Of a stretch of 64,000 nucleotides of DNA, positions 28,029 through 36,043 are shown one piece after another. This stretch comes from Janthinobacterium sp. 61 (GTDB lineage Bacteria; Pseudomonadota; Gammaproteobacteria; Burkholderiales; Burkholderiaceae_D), in assembly GCF_002846335.1 (NCBI RefSeq), contig NZ_PJMQ01000001.1:1550001-1614000 (forward strand). The letters run 5' to 3'. Made by a program: the position numbers and the translations under genes. Position 1 is the stretch's first letter. Each line of letters begins with the position of its first letter. The notes under the pieces were generated by a model. It had not been told where the DNA came from, searched no databases, and saw only the letters and a program-made list of their open reading frames with translations.

Positions 28029-29964
28029 CTTGCAGGGCCAGCGCGACATCGACGTGCTGCTGCTGGCGCGCATGAACCACAGCCTGCGCCACCGTGGGCC
28101 GGACGAAGGGGGGCTGCACCGCGAGCCGGGACTGGGCCTTGCGCACCGGCGCTTGTCCGTGATCGACCTGGCCAGCGGCCAGCAGCCGCTGTTCAACGCC
28201 GACCGCAGCATCGCCATTGTCTTCAATGGCGAAATCTATAATTACCGTAGCCTGATGGACGAACTGCGCCAGTTTGGCCATCAGTTTCGCACCAGCAGCG
28301 ACACGGAAGTCATCGTCCACGCCTGGGAACAATGGGGCGAGCAATGCGTGCAGCGCCTGCGCGGCATGTTCGCCTTCGCCCTGTGGGACCGCCGCCGCCA
28401 TCTGCTGTTCCTGGCGCGCGACCGCCTGGGCGTGAAGCCCCTGTATTACGGCGAGGCGCAGGACGGCACCCTGCTGTTCGGCTCCGAACTGAAAGCCCTG
28501 CTCGCGCATCCGGCCATGCCGCGCGCGCTCGACCCGCTGGCGGTGGAAGAGTATTTCGCTTACGGCTACGTGCCCGAGCCGCGCAGCATCTTCCAGCACG
28601 TGCGCAAGCTGCCGCCCGGCCATGCCCTCTCCATCCGCGCGGGCCAGCCGCTGCCCGCGCCGCAATCGTACTGGGACATTCCATTTACGCCGAATCCGCC
28701 CGTCAGCGAGGCGCAGGCTGCCGACGAACTGCTGGCGCGCCTGCGTGAAGCGGTGCGCATCCGCATGGTGGCCGAAGTGCCGCTGGGGGCCTTTTTGTCG
28801 GGCGGCGTCGATTCCAGCGCCGTCGTGGCGTTGATGGCCGGCGCGAGCGCCACGCCCGTCAACACCTGCTCCATCTCGTTCGGCGACCCGGCATACAACG
28901 AGGCGCACTACGCCGACCTGGTGGCGCGCCGCTACGCCACGGCGCATCATGCGCGCCAGGTGGAGCAGGACGACTTCGAGCTGATCGACCTGCTGGCCAG
29001 GCTGTACAACGAACCGTTTGCCGACAGTTCCGCCATGCCCACCTACCGCGTCTGCCAGCTGGCGCGCCAGCGCGTCACGGTGGCCCTGTCGGGCGACGGC
29101 GGCGATGAAAGCCTGGCCGGCTACAGGCGCTACCGCCTGCACACGCGCGAGGACAAAGTGCGCAAGGCGATGGCCCCCTTGCTGCCTGCCGGCCTGCGCC
29201 AGTCGCTGTTCGGCACCCTGGGGCGGCTGTACCCGAAGGCCGATTGGGCACCCCGCTTCCTGCGCGCCAAGTCCACCTTCGAGGGCCTGGCGCGCGACAC
29301 GACGGACGCGTATTTTTACGGCGTCAGCCTGCTGGGCGACGCCATGCGCGCGCGTTTGTTCAGTCCCGAGCTGAGGCGCAGTCTGCACGGCTACCGCGCC
29401 GTGGAAGTACTGCGCCGGCACGCGCTGGCCAGCCCCGCGCAAGATCCGCTGGCGCAAGTGCAGTATCTCGACTTGAAAACTTACCTGCCCGGCGACATCC
29501 TGACCAAGGTGGACCGGGCCAGCATGGCGCATGCGCTGGAAGTGCGTTCGCCCCTGCTCGACCATGAACTGGTGGCGTGGATGTCCGGCTTGCCGCCGCA
29601 GTTCAAGCTGCGGCGCGGCGTAGGCAAATACCTGCTGAAAAAAGCCTTGCGCCCGCTGCTGCCAGACGCGCTGCTGTACCGCCAGAAGATGGGTTTTTCG
29701 GTGCCGCTGGCCCACTGGCTGCGCGGCCCGCTGCGCCAGCGCCTGCAACAGCGCCTGCTGGGTCCCACCCTGGCGCAGTGCGGGCTGTTCGACATGGACT
29801 ACGTGCGCCAGCTGCTCGATCAGCATGCGAGCGGGCGGCGCGACTACAGTGCAGCCCTCTGGGCGCTGCTGATGTTCGAAGCTTTCCTGCGCCAGGTTGC
29901 AACGGGGTCTGACCCGTCGGGTCAGACCCCAGCCGTCCCGGTAGCAGCCACCGTCCCAGGCTAA
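28003..29964 (+). CDS. asnB: XrtA-system amidotransferase (asparagine synthase-like, class II)
   Basis: A 653-residue glutamine amidotransferase of the asparagine-synthase type. Cys2 after Met (MCGISGIFDL) is the glutaminase nucleophile; RHRGPDEGG and FNGEIYNY complete that domain. The synthetase half has the PP-loop LSGGVDSSAVVALMAG and ALSGDGGDESLAGYRRY. In exosortase loci such enzymes are thought to amidate a uronic acid of the polysaccharide, which fits the tviB/tviC genes. The last 20 residues are encoded by a palindromic repeat (29904-29930) and the bases after it; without it the protein would be about 633 residues. The next gene starts 3 bases downstream. Confidence 0.88.
   Translation: MCGISGIFDLQGQRDIDVLLLARMNHSLRHRGPDEGGLHREPGLGLAHRRLSVIDLASGQQPLFNADRSIAIVFNGEIYNYRSLMDELRQFGHQFRTSSDTEVIVHAWEQWGEQCVQRLRGMFAFALWDRRRHLLFLARDRLGVKPLYYGEAQDGTLLFGSELKALLAHPAMPRALDPLAVEEYFAYGYVPEPRSIFQHVRKLPPGHALSIRAGQPLPAPQSYWDIPFTPNPPVSEAQAADELLARLREAVRIRMVAEVPLGAFLSGGVDSSAVVALMAGASATPVNTCSISFGDPAYNEAHYADLVARRYATAHHARQVEQDDFELIDLLARLYNEPFADSSAMPTYRVCQLARQRVTVALSGDGGDESLAGYRRYRLHTREDKVRKAMAPLLPAGLRQSLFGTLGRLYPKADWAPRFLRAKSTFEGLARDTTDAYFYGVSLLGDAMRARLFSPELRRSLHGYRAVEVLRRHALASPAQDPLAQVQYLDLKTYLPGDILTKVDRASMAHALEVRSPLLDHELVAWMSGLPPQFKLRRGVGKYLLKKALRPLLPDALLYRQKMGFSVPLAHWLRGPLRQRLQQRLLGPTLAQCGLFDMDYVRQLLDQHASGRRDYSAALWALLMFEAFLRQVATGSDPSGQTPAVPVAATVPG
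29904..29930. repeat. palindromic repeat inside the 3' end of the amidotransferase gene
   Basis: Perfect inverted repeat: GGGGTCTGACCC (29904-29915), 3-base loop GTC, GGGTCAGACCCC (29919-29930). It is read in frame as part of a low-complexity C-terminal tail. The same core occurs in the larger repeat at 58888-58953, so this looks like a dispersed repetitive palindrome that landed in a coding end. Confidence 0.85.
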
Positions 29965-29967
29965 TCC

Positions 29968-31194
29968 ATGCGCATCCTGCACATCCTCGACCACTCGCTG
30001 CCCCTGCACAGCGGCTACACCTTCCGCACCTTGGCCATCCTGCGGCAACAGCGCGCGCTGGGCTGGTTCACCATGCAGCTCACCAGTGCCAAGCAGGGAC
30101 CGTCCGACGGTGCGCAGCAGCAGCTGGTCGACGGCTGGCATTTCTATCGCACGGCGCCGAATGCACGGTGGTGGGCGCGCCTGCCCGTGCTGCGGCAGGT
30201 GGCCGTCATCTTCGGCCTGGCCGTGCGCCTGCGCCAGCTGGCGCGGCAAGCCAGGCCGGACATCCTGCATGCGCATTCGCCGGCCCTGAACGCCATCGCC
30301 GCCCTTAACGCGGGACGCGCGCTGGGCATCCCCGTCGTATATGAGGTGCGCGCCTTCTGGGAAGATGCGGCCGCCGACCATGGCAGCAGCCGGCCCGGAG
30401 GCTTGCGCTACCGGCTCACGCGCGCACTGGAAAGTTATGCGCTGCACCGCGCCAACGCCGTCACCACCATCTGCGACGGCTTGCGGCGTGAACTGTGCGC
30501 GCGCGGCGTGCCCGCGCATAAAATCACGGTCATCCCGAACGCCGTCGACGCCACGGCCTTCGATGCCGTCGCCGATCCCGCGCTGGTGCACAGTCTGGGT
30601 CTGGATGGCTGTCGTGTCATCGGCTTCATCGGCTCTTTCTATGCCTACGAGGGATTGGCGCTGCTGCTGCGCGCCATGCCGCGCCTGCTGGCAGCGCAGC
30701 CGGCGCTGCGGCTGCTGCTGGCCGGCGGCGGCCCGCAGGAAGCGGCGCTGCGCGCGCTGGCGGCGCAATTGGGCACAGACCACGCCGTGGTCTTCGCGGG
30801 CAGAGTGCCGCATGCGCAGGTGGCCTCTTATTATCAGTTGGTCGACATCTGCGTGTATCCGCGCCTGCCCATGCGCCTGACGGAACTGGTGACGCCCTTG
30901 AAGCCGCTCGAAGCGATGGCCCTGGGCCGTCTCGTGGTGGCGTCCGACGTGGGCGGCCACCGCGAACTGGTCGAACACGGCAAGACGGGCATGCTGTTTC
31001 GCGCCGGCGACGCCGAGGCGCTGGCGCAGGCCATACTGGCCCTGCTGCTGGCGCCCGCCAGTTGGCCAGCGCTGCGGCGCCAGGCGCGCGCGTTTGTCGA
31101 GACGGAGCGCAGCTGGAGCGCCAGCGTGGGCCGCTACGCGCCCGTGTATGCGCGTGTAGCAGCGGCACACATGGCGGCGGGAGCGGCGCCATGA
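29968..31194 (+). CDS. exosortase A-associated glycosyltransferase (TIGR04063 type)
   Basis: A 408-residue GT4 glycosyltransferase. The start RILHILDHSLPLHSGYTFR is characteristic of this exosortase-associated group. Further marks: ILHAHSPALNAIAAL, YEVRAFWEDAAADHG, IPNAVDATAF, IGFIGSFYAYEGL and the donor-site region LVTPLKPLEAMALGRLVVASDVGGHRELV. It starts 3 bases after the amidotransferase and overlaps the fusion gene by ATGA. A cytosolic step in repeat-unit assembly; specificity unknown. Confidence 0.9.
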   Translation: MRILHILDHSLPLHSGYTFRTLAILRQQRALGWFTMQLTSAKQGPSDGAQQQLVDGWHFYRTAPNARWWARLPVLRQVAVIFGLAVRLRQLARQARPDILHAHSPALNAIAALNAGRALGIPVVYEVRAFWEDAAADHGSSRPGGLRYRLTRALESYALHRANAVTTICDGLRRELCARGVPAHKITVIPNAVDATAFDAVADPALVHSLGLDGCRVIGFIGSFYAYEGLALLLRAMPRLLAAQPALRLLLAGGGPQEAALRALAAQLGTDHAVVFAGRVPHAQVASYYQLVDICVYPRLPMRLTELVTPLKPLEAMALGRLVVASDVGGHRELVEHGKTGMLFRAGDAEALAQAILALLLAPASWPALRRQARAFVETERSWSASVGRYAPVYARVAAAHMAAGAAP

Positions 31195-33632
31195 TCTTCA
31201 CGGGCCTGCGCATCGCCCTGGTCGGCCCGCTGCCGCCACCGGCCGGCGGCATGGCCAATCAAACGCAGCAGCTGGCGCGGCTGCTGCGCGAGAATGGCGC
31301 GCATGTGCAGCTGCTGGCCGTCAACGGCCCCGCACTACCACCCTGGCTGGCGCGTATCCGCTACCTGCGCGCGGCGCTGCTCCTGCCCGTGTACCTGTGG
31401 CGCCTGTGGCGCACGGCCAGTACGGTCGACCTGTTCCACATCATGGCCAATTCCGGCTGGTCCTGGCATCTGCATGCGGCACCGGCATTATGGATCGCCA
31501 GCCTGAAAGGCAAGCCGACCCTGCTCAATTACCGGGGCGGCGAAGCGGCCGCCTTTTTTGCCCGTTCGCCGCGCCTGGTGGCGTTCAGCCTGCGCCGCGT
31601 CAGCGCCATCGTCGTGCCCTCGGCCTACCTGGCCGGCATCTTCGAGCAGTATGGTCACACGGCCCACATCGTGCCGAACGTGGTGGACTTGCAGCGCTTT
31701 ACGCCGGCGCCGCCGCGCACGCGCGCCGAAGATCCGTGCTTCCTCGTGGCGCGCCACCTGGAGCAGCTGTACGACAACGCCAGCGCCGTGCGCGCCTTTG
31801 CCCTCGTGCGACTGGCCTTTCCCAGGGCGCGCCTTGTGCTGGCAGGCGGCGGGCCGCAGCGCGCTGCTCTGGCGTGCCTGGCCAGGTCGCTCGGCGTTCT
31901 GGACTCCGTGCGCTTCGCCGGACCTGTCGACAACGCCGCCATGCCTGCGCTGTACCAGGCCAGCGACATCGTCCTCAACCCCAGCCTGGCCGACAACATG
32001 CCCATTTCCGTGCTCGAAGCGCTGGCCTGCGGCGTGCCGGTCGTCAGCACCAATGTGGGCGGCATCCCCTCCCTGCTACAGGACGGCGTGACGGCGCTGC
32101 TGGTGCCGCCCGGCGATCCGGCCGCCATGGCGCAGGCCATCGTGGCGCTGCTGCGCGACCCGCGGCGCGCACAGGCGCTGGCAGACGCGGGCCTGGCGCA
32201 CGCCGCCACTTTCGGCTGGTCCGGCATCGCGCCCTGCCTGGCCGCGCATTACCGCCGCATCCGTGCAGCGCCGCGCCCGGGTGCCTACACGCGCTGCGTC
32301 GCCCGCTGGCTATTTCCCCTGCATGAATGGCTCAAGGGCCACCACAGCGTACGCCTGCTGCGCCGCCTGGAACGCTCGCAGTGGTGGAGCGCCCAGCAGC
32401 TGCAGGAGTGGCAGCTGGCGCGCCTGCGCGCGCTGCTGCGCCACGCCGGCGAGCACGTGCCCTACTACCGCGCGCTGTTTTCCAGCAGCGGCTTCGACCC
32501 GGAACAGGTACGGAAACTGGCCGATTTGTCTCGTTTGCCACTGCTGCGCAAGGTTGACATTGCGAGTGCGCGCGACAGCTTCAAGTCCGCCCGCGCCGTG
32601 GGCTTGCGCCCGTTTGCCACGGGCGGCTCCAGCGGTGAACCGCTGCAGTTTTTCCTGGGACGGTGCCGGATCAGCCACGACATCGCCGCCAAGTGGCGCG
32701 CCACGCGCTGGTGGGGCGTCGATATCGGCGACCGCGAAGCCGTGTTGTGGGGTTCGCCCATCGAGCTGCAGGCGCAAGACCGCCTGCGCCGCCTGCGCCG
32801 CCTGCGCGATGCGCTGCTGCGCAGCACCCTGCTGCCCGCGTTTGCCATGTCGCCCGCGCGCCTCGATGGCTACGTGCGGCAGCTGCGCCGATGGCGTCCG
32901 CGCATGCTGTTCGGCTATCCGTCGGCCCTGTGCCGCATCGCCAGCCACGCGCAAGCGCGCGACCTGCCGCTCGACGGCCTGGGCGTGAAAGTGGCGTTCG
33001 TCACGGCCGAGCGACTGTACGACGAGCAGCGCACGCAGATCGCCGCCGCCTTCGGCTGCCCCGTGGCCAACGGCTACGGCGGGCGCGACGCGGGTTTCAT
33101 CGCCCACGAATGCCCGGAAGGCGGCATGCACATCACGGCCGAAGACATCATCGTGGAAATTGTCGATGGCAATGGCCAGCCGCTGCAGCCAGGGGCCACG
33201 GGCGAAATCGTCGTCACCCATTTGGCCACGCAGGATTACCCCTTCATCCGCTACGCCACGGGCGACGTGGGCGCGCTGGGCACGCAGCCCTGCGCCTGCG
33301 GCCGCGGTTTGCCCCTGCTGCACAAGCTCGAAGGGCGCAGCACGGATTTCCTCACGGCGGTCGACGGCACCGTCATGCATGGCCTGGCCCTCGTCTACAT
33401 CGTGCGCGAACTGCCGCAAGTGCAAAGTTTTAAAATCATCCAGGAAAGCCTGCTGCGCACGCGCGTGCTGCTGGTCTGCGTGGCGCGCCTGGATGACGCC
33501 ACGCGCAGCGCCATCGTGAGCGGTTTCCAGGCCAGGCTGGGCGCGCAAGTGGACATCGCCATCGAGGAAGTCGACGAGATCGCGGCCGAGGCGTCGGGCA
33601 AGTACCGCTATGTGGTGAGCGAGGTGGCGTAG
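31191..33632 (+). CDS. fusion: GT4 glycosyltransferase plus CapK/phenylacetate-CoA-ligase-like domain
   Basis: An 813-residue two-domain protein. Residues 1 to about 360 form a GT4 glycosyltransferase (VGPLPPPAGGMANQTQQLARLL, LNYRGGEA, LVLAGGGPQRAALACL, ADNMPISVLEALACGVPVV). Residues about 372-813 form a CapK-like member of the adenylate-forming PaaK family: TGGSSGEPLQFF (phosphate loop), NGYGGRDAGFIAHECPEG, GATGEIVVTHL, YATGDVGALG with a cysteine pair after it, and a C-terminal subdomain near VQSFKIIQESLL. In other exosortase loci these are usually separate genes. Start by ATGA overlap; the longer frame from 31062 is rejected. The CapK part may activate a carboxyl group for transfer; substrate unknown. 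Last gene of the operon. Confidence 0.85.
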   Translation: MIFTGLRIALVGPLPPPAGGMANQTQQLARLLRENGAHVQLLAVNGPALPPWLARIRYLRAALLLPVYLWRLWRTASTVDLFHIMANSGWSWHLHAAPALWIASLKGKPTLLNYRGGEAAAFFARSPRLVAFSLRRVSAIVVPSAYLAGIFEQYGHTAHIVPNVVDLQRFTPAPPRTRAEDPCFLVARHLEQLYDNASAVRAFALVRLAFPRARLVLAGGGPQRAALACLARSLGVLDSVRFAGPVDNAAMPALYQASDIVLNPSLADNMPISVLEALACGVPVVSTNVGGIPSLLQDGVTALLVPPGDPAAMAQAIVALLRDPRRAQALADAGLAHAATFGWSGIAPCLAAHYRRIRAAPRPGAYTRCVARWLFPLHEWLKGHHSVRLLRRLERSQWWSAQQLQEWQLARLRALLRHAGEHVPYYRALFSSSGFDPEQVRKLADLSRLPLLRKVDIASARDSFKSARAVGLRPFATGGSSGEPLQFFLGRCRISHDIAAKWRATRWWGVDIGDREAVLWGSPIELQAQDRLRRLRRLRDALLRSTLLPAFAMSPARLDGYVRQLRRWRPRMLFGYPSALCRIASHAQARDLPLDGLGVKVAFVTAERLYDEQRTQIAAAFGCPVANGYGGRDAGFIAHECPEGGMHITAEDIIVEIVDGNGQPLQPGATGEIVVTHLATQDYPFIRYATGDVGALGTQPCACGRGLPLLHKLEGRSTDFLTAVDGTVMHGLALVYIVRELPQVQSFKIIQESLLRTRVLLVCVARLDDATRSAIVSGFQARLGAQVDIAIEEVDEIAAEASGKYRYVVSEVA

Positions 33633-33685
33633 GCGGGCGGCCTGCAGCGCGATGCAATAGCAATTGTCCATACTCGTCGATGTAT

Positions 33686-33707
33686 CTTGCTACATCCTTG
33701 CTACATC
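33686..33707. repeat. tandem 11-bp direct repeat
   Basis: CTTGCTACATC occurs twice head to tail at 33686-33696 and 33697-33707, in the spacer after the polysaccharide operon. A third partial copy (GTATCTTGC) precedes it. Meaning unknown; could be replication slippage or a binding site. Confidence 0.7.
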
Positions 33708-33903
33708 ACTTGCAATGGGCTCGCCTGCTAAGCAATATCCGTATGAATGCACGCTACGGAGCGGGATATCCACAGCGGTCTGGCTGACGATTTTCGCACG
33801 CAAGCGACGCACCAGTGAATCGAGCGAGCGGCCGCTATGGTAGTCATCGCGCTTCTGGCGAGGTTCACTACTCTTGAAGTTTCAGGCAACGTGCACTCAT
33901 ACA

Positions 33904-33917
33904 TTGATGTAGATCAA
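33904..33917 (+). promoter_or_regulatory. FNR/Anr box upstream of adhP
   Basis: TTGAT-GTAG-ATCAA is an exact match to the FNR/Anr consensus TTGAT-N4-ATCAA. Its centre (33910.5) is 41.5 bases upstream of a start point near 33952, and a fair -10 (CAGAAT at 33940-33945) sits where class II activation requires. Infers induction of the alcohol dehydrogenase at low oxygen. Confidence 0.75.
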
Positions 33918-34065
33918 TCATTTTTTGAACTGTGTGCAGCAGAATATGAGCATTCGCAAGTGTCTGTTGATCAGACCATGGCAGTGCGCCTGACTGACCA
34001 AGCACAACACGTCAGCCCAGCACCCGCGCCCTGCGCTACGCATGACTAACTTCATAAGGAATAAC

Positions 34066-35103
34066 ATGACACCCACTACCATGAAAGCCGCCGTTGTCGA
34101 ACAACTGGGCCAGCCCCTGGTGCTGCGCGACGTTCCCGTGCCGGTTCCCGGCCCCGGCCAGATCCTGGTCAAGACGGAAGCTTGCGGCGTGTGTCACACT
34201 GACTTGCACGCGGCGCGCGGGGACTGGCCCGTCAAGCCGACGCCGCCGTTCATTCCCGGCCACGAAGGTATCGGCCTGGTGGTGGCCATGGGTACAGGCG
34301 TGACCGAGGTGCAGCTGGGCGACAGGGTCGGCGTGCCCTGGCTCTACTCGGCTTGCGGCCATTGCGAACATTGCCTGGCAGCCTGGGAAACCGTGTGCGC
34401 CGAGGCGCAGTTCGGCGGCTACACCAAGAATGGCGGCTTTGCCGAGTACATCCTGGCCGACCCGCGCTACGTCGCGCATATTCCGGCCGGGTTGTCCGCA
34501 GTGCAGGCGGCGCCCATCATCTGCGCCGGCGTGACCAGCTACAAGGGCATCAAGGAAACTGGCGCGCGGCCGGGCCAGTGGCTGGCCGTGTCCGGCATCG
34601 GCGGCCTGGGCCACCTGGCCATCGAGTATGCGGTGGCCATGGGCTTGCGCGTCGCGGCCGTCGACATCGATGAAGGCAAGCTGGAGCACGCGCGCGCCCT
34701 CGGTGCCGAAGTGACCATCAATGCCCGCCAGGGTGATCCCGTCGCGGCCCTGCGCGAAGCGACCGGTGGCGGCGCCCACGGCGTGCTGATCACCGCGCCA
34801 TCGATTGATGCCTTCCAGCAAGGCGTGGCGATGACGCGCAAGCGCGGCACCTGCGTGCTGGTGGGCTTGCCGCCAGGCGACTTCCCAACGCCGCTGTTCG
34901 ACGTGGTCGCCAATTGCGTGACAATACGCGGCTCCTTCGTCGGCACCCGCCAGGACATGGCCGAGGCGCTCGCCTTTGCCGCCACTGGCAAGGTCAAGGC
35001 CGGCGTGGAATTGCAACCGCTGTCAGCCATCAACGACATCTTCAGCCGCCTGGAGCAAGGCAAGGTTGCCTCGCGCGTGGTGCTCGATTTCAGCAGCAAC
35101 TGA
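34066..35103 (+). CDS. adhP: zinc-dependent alcohol dehydrogenase, AdhP family
   Basis: A 345-residue medium-chain NAD-dependent alcohol dehydrogenase. Catalytic zinc ligands: Cys40 in EACGVCHTDLH and His66 in GHEG. Structural zinc: Cys97, 100, 103 and 111 in ACGHCEHCLAAWETVC. The coenzyme fold has SGIGGLGHLAIEYA. ATG at 34066 follows ATAAGGA; ATG at 34042 is possible but lacks a site. An FNR/Anr box 155 bases upstream suggests fermentative ethanol formation or ethanol use under oxygen limitation. Monocistronic by spacing. Confidence 0.93.
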   Translation: MTPTTMKAAVVEQLGQPLVLRDVPVPVPGPGQILVKTEACGVCHTDLHAARGDWPVKPTPPFIPGHEGIGLVVAMGTGVTEVQLGDRVGVPWLYSACGHCEHCLAAWETVCAEAQFGGYTKNGGFAEYILADPRYVAHIPAGLSAVQAAPIICAGVTSYKGIKETGARPGQWLAVSGIGGLGHLAIEYAVAMGLRVAAVDIDEGKLEHARALGAEVTINARQGDPVAALREATGGGAHGVLITAPSIDAFQQGVAMTRKRGTCVLVGLPPGDFPTPLFDVVANCVTIRGSFVGTRQDMAEALAFAATGKVKAGVELQPLSAINDIFSRLEQGKVASRVVLDFSSN

Positions 35104-35185
35104 TCAGTACTCAGGCCAAGCGGTGTATCTGTGCGACGGCAAGGAATTGCCGTTGCTATGATGGCATATCATAAAGGACACACCG

Positions 35186-35902
35186 ATGAAAACCTCCCGC
35201 TTTTCCTCCCTCTCTTCCCTGCTGGCCTGCGCCGCCCTCGCCTGGCCGCTTGCTGCCAGCGCGGCCGATCAGGCCGCGCCATCCCTTCCCGGACACTATT
35301 ACCTGCAAGGTGTCATGGAAACGGGCTCCGAACTGCTGCTGAAAAAGGACGGCACCTTCGAATGGATGCTCAGTTACGGCAATACCGACCAGCAAGCCAG
35401 CGGCGAGTGGCGCGTTGCCGGGGACACGCTGACCCTGGTGGCAGGCAACGGCGACAAGGAGCCGCAGTTCCGCGTGTTCGAGGAATCGGAAATGCGCATC
35501 CAGAAACCGGCCGAAGCGGGATTGTGGGTGGCCATCGTCGGTTTTCCCCGGCTGGGGCCGATGGCTGGCGTGGAAGTGAAGTTCGAAGCGCAAAGCGGTA
35601 AGACGGCCACGGCTGTGAGCATCGCGAACGGCGACGCCATCGTCCGTATGCCAGCGTCGGAACGCTGGGTGCGCGCCGGCTTGCGCCGCCAGGGATCAAA
35701 GGCCGACTATCAATGGCTGGCCGTGCCGTCCGGGCGCGCACAGGAACGCATCGCCGCCTTCGCCGTCACCGACCCACAGTGGCTCAGGGGTCAGGCATTC
35801 CAGAAACTGGCCTTGCGTATCGTCAAAGGCGGGCTCCAAGTGGACGAGACAGACAGCAGCCTGGCCCGAGGCCTGTACGCGAAACCGGCATCGAAGCAAT
35901 AG
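35186..35902 (+). CDS. secreted hypothetical protein, 238 aa
   Basis: Not recognised as a named family. A clear signal peptide (cleavage near ASAADQ) leads into a beta-rich secreted protein. The first part, HYYLQGVMETGSELLL followed by DGTFEWMLSYGNTDQ and GEWRVAGDTLTL, has the pattern of small lipocalin-like or META-like repeats (the 'G-x-W-x-x-x-G-x-x-L' strand pair). ATG follows AAAGGACACACCG. It lies 82 bases after adhP and is followed by a terminator-like hairpin, so it may share the adhP transcript. Confidence 0.75.
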   Translation: MKTSRFSSLSSLLACAALAWPLAASAADQAAPSLPGHYYLQGVMETGSELLLKKDGTFEWMLSYGNTDQQASGEWRVAGDTLTLVAGNGDKEPQFRVFEESEMRIQKPAEAGLWVAIVGFPRLGPMAGVEVKFEAQSGKTATAVSIANGDAIVRMPASERWVRAGLRRQGSKADYQWLAVPSGRAQERIAAFAVTDPQWLRGQAFQKLALRIVKGGLQVDETDSSLARGLYAKPASKQ

Positions 35903-35933
35903 CCCCGCTCCAACTCACTCATCTTCCAGGCAC

Positions 35934-35966
35934 GCTGCCCTGATCAAGGATATTGACCAGGGCAGC
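35934..35966 (+). terminator. terminator-like hairpin before the iron permease promoter
   Basis: Arms GCTGCCCTGATCAA (35934-35947) and TTGACCAGGGCAGC (35953-35966), one mismatch, 5-base loop GGATA. Only a short T-rich stretch follows (GCTGTTTG). It separates the 35186 gene from the promoter at 35998. Confidence 0.6.
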
Positions 35967-35997
35967 GCTGTTTGTGGCCAGGCGCAGCCGTGCGCCG

Positions 35998-36026
35998 TTG
36001 ACACCCCGCACGGTCTGTCCTATAGT
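35998..36026 (+). promoter_or_regulatory. strong sigma-70 promoter of the cytochrome c-FTR1 gene
   Basis: -35 TTGACA (35998-36003), 17-base spacer, -10 TATAGT (36021-36026): five or six of six consensus positions in each box at ideal spacing. The predicted start point is near 36033. Confidence 0.8.
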
Positions 36027-36043
36027 CGCCGGGTTAACAAGAA

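Larger units (their letters stand above)
33633..34065. other. 433-base intergenic region, end of EPS operon to adhP
   Basis: AT-richer than its surroundings. Holds a tandem 11-bp repeat (33686-33707) and an FNR/Anr box (33904-33917) with a plausible -10 (CAGAAT, 33940-33945). No terminator hairpin was found after the polysaccharide operon. A 70-codon frame at 33837-34049 crosses the FNR box and has no ribosome binding site, so it is not called a gene. Confidence 0.6.

Noticed and set aside
27529..31170. Minus-strand open frame of about 1213 codons opposite the glycosyltransferase, amidotransferase and next glycosyltransferase genes
   Set aside because: It lies antisense to four well-recognised genes; long stop-free antisense frames are expected at this GC content. 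The translation has no domain and is rich in Arg, Gln, His and Ala.
33837..34049. 70-codon frame before adhP
   Set aside because: Crosses the FNR box and the likely promoter; no ribosome site; composition not coding-like.
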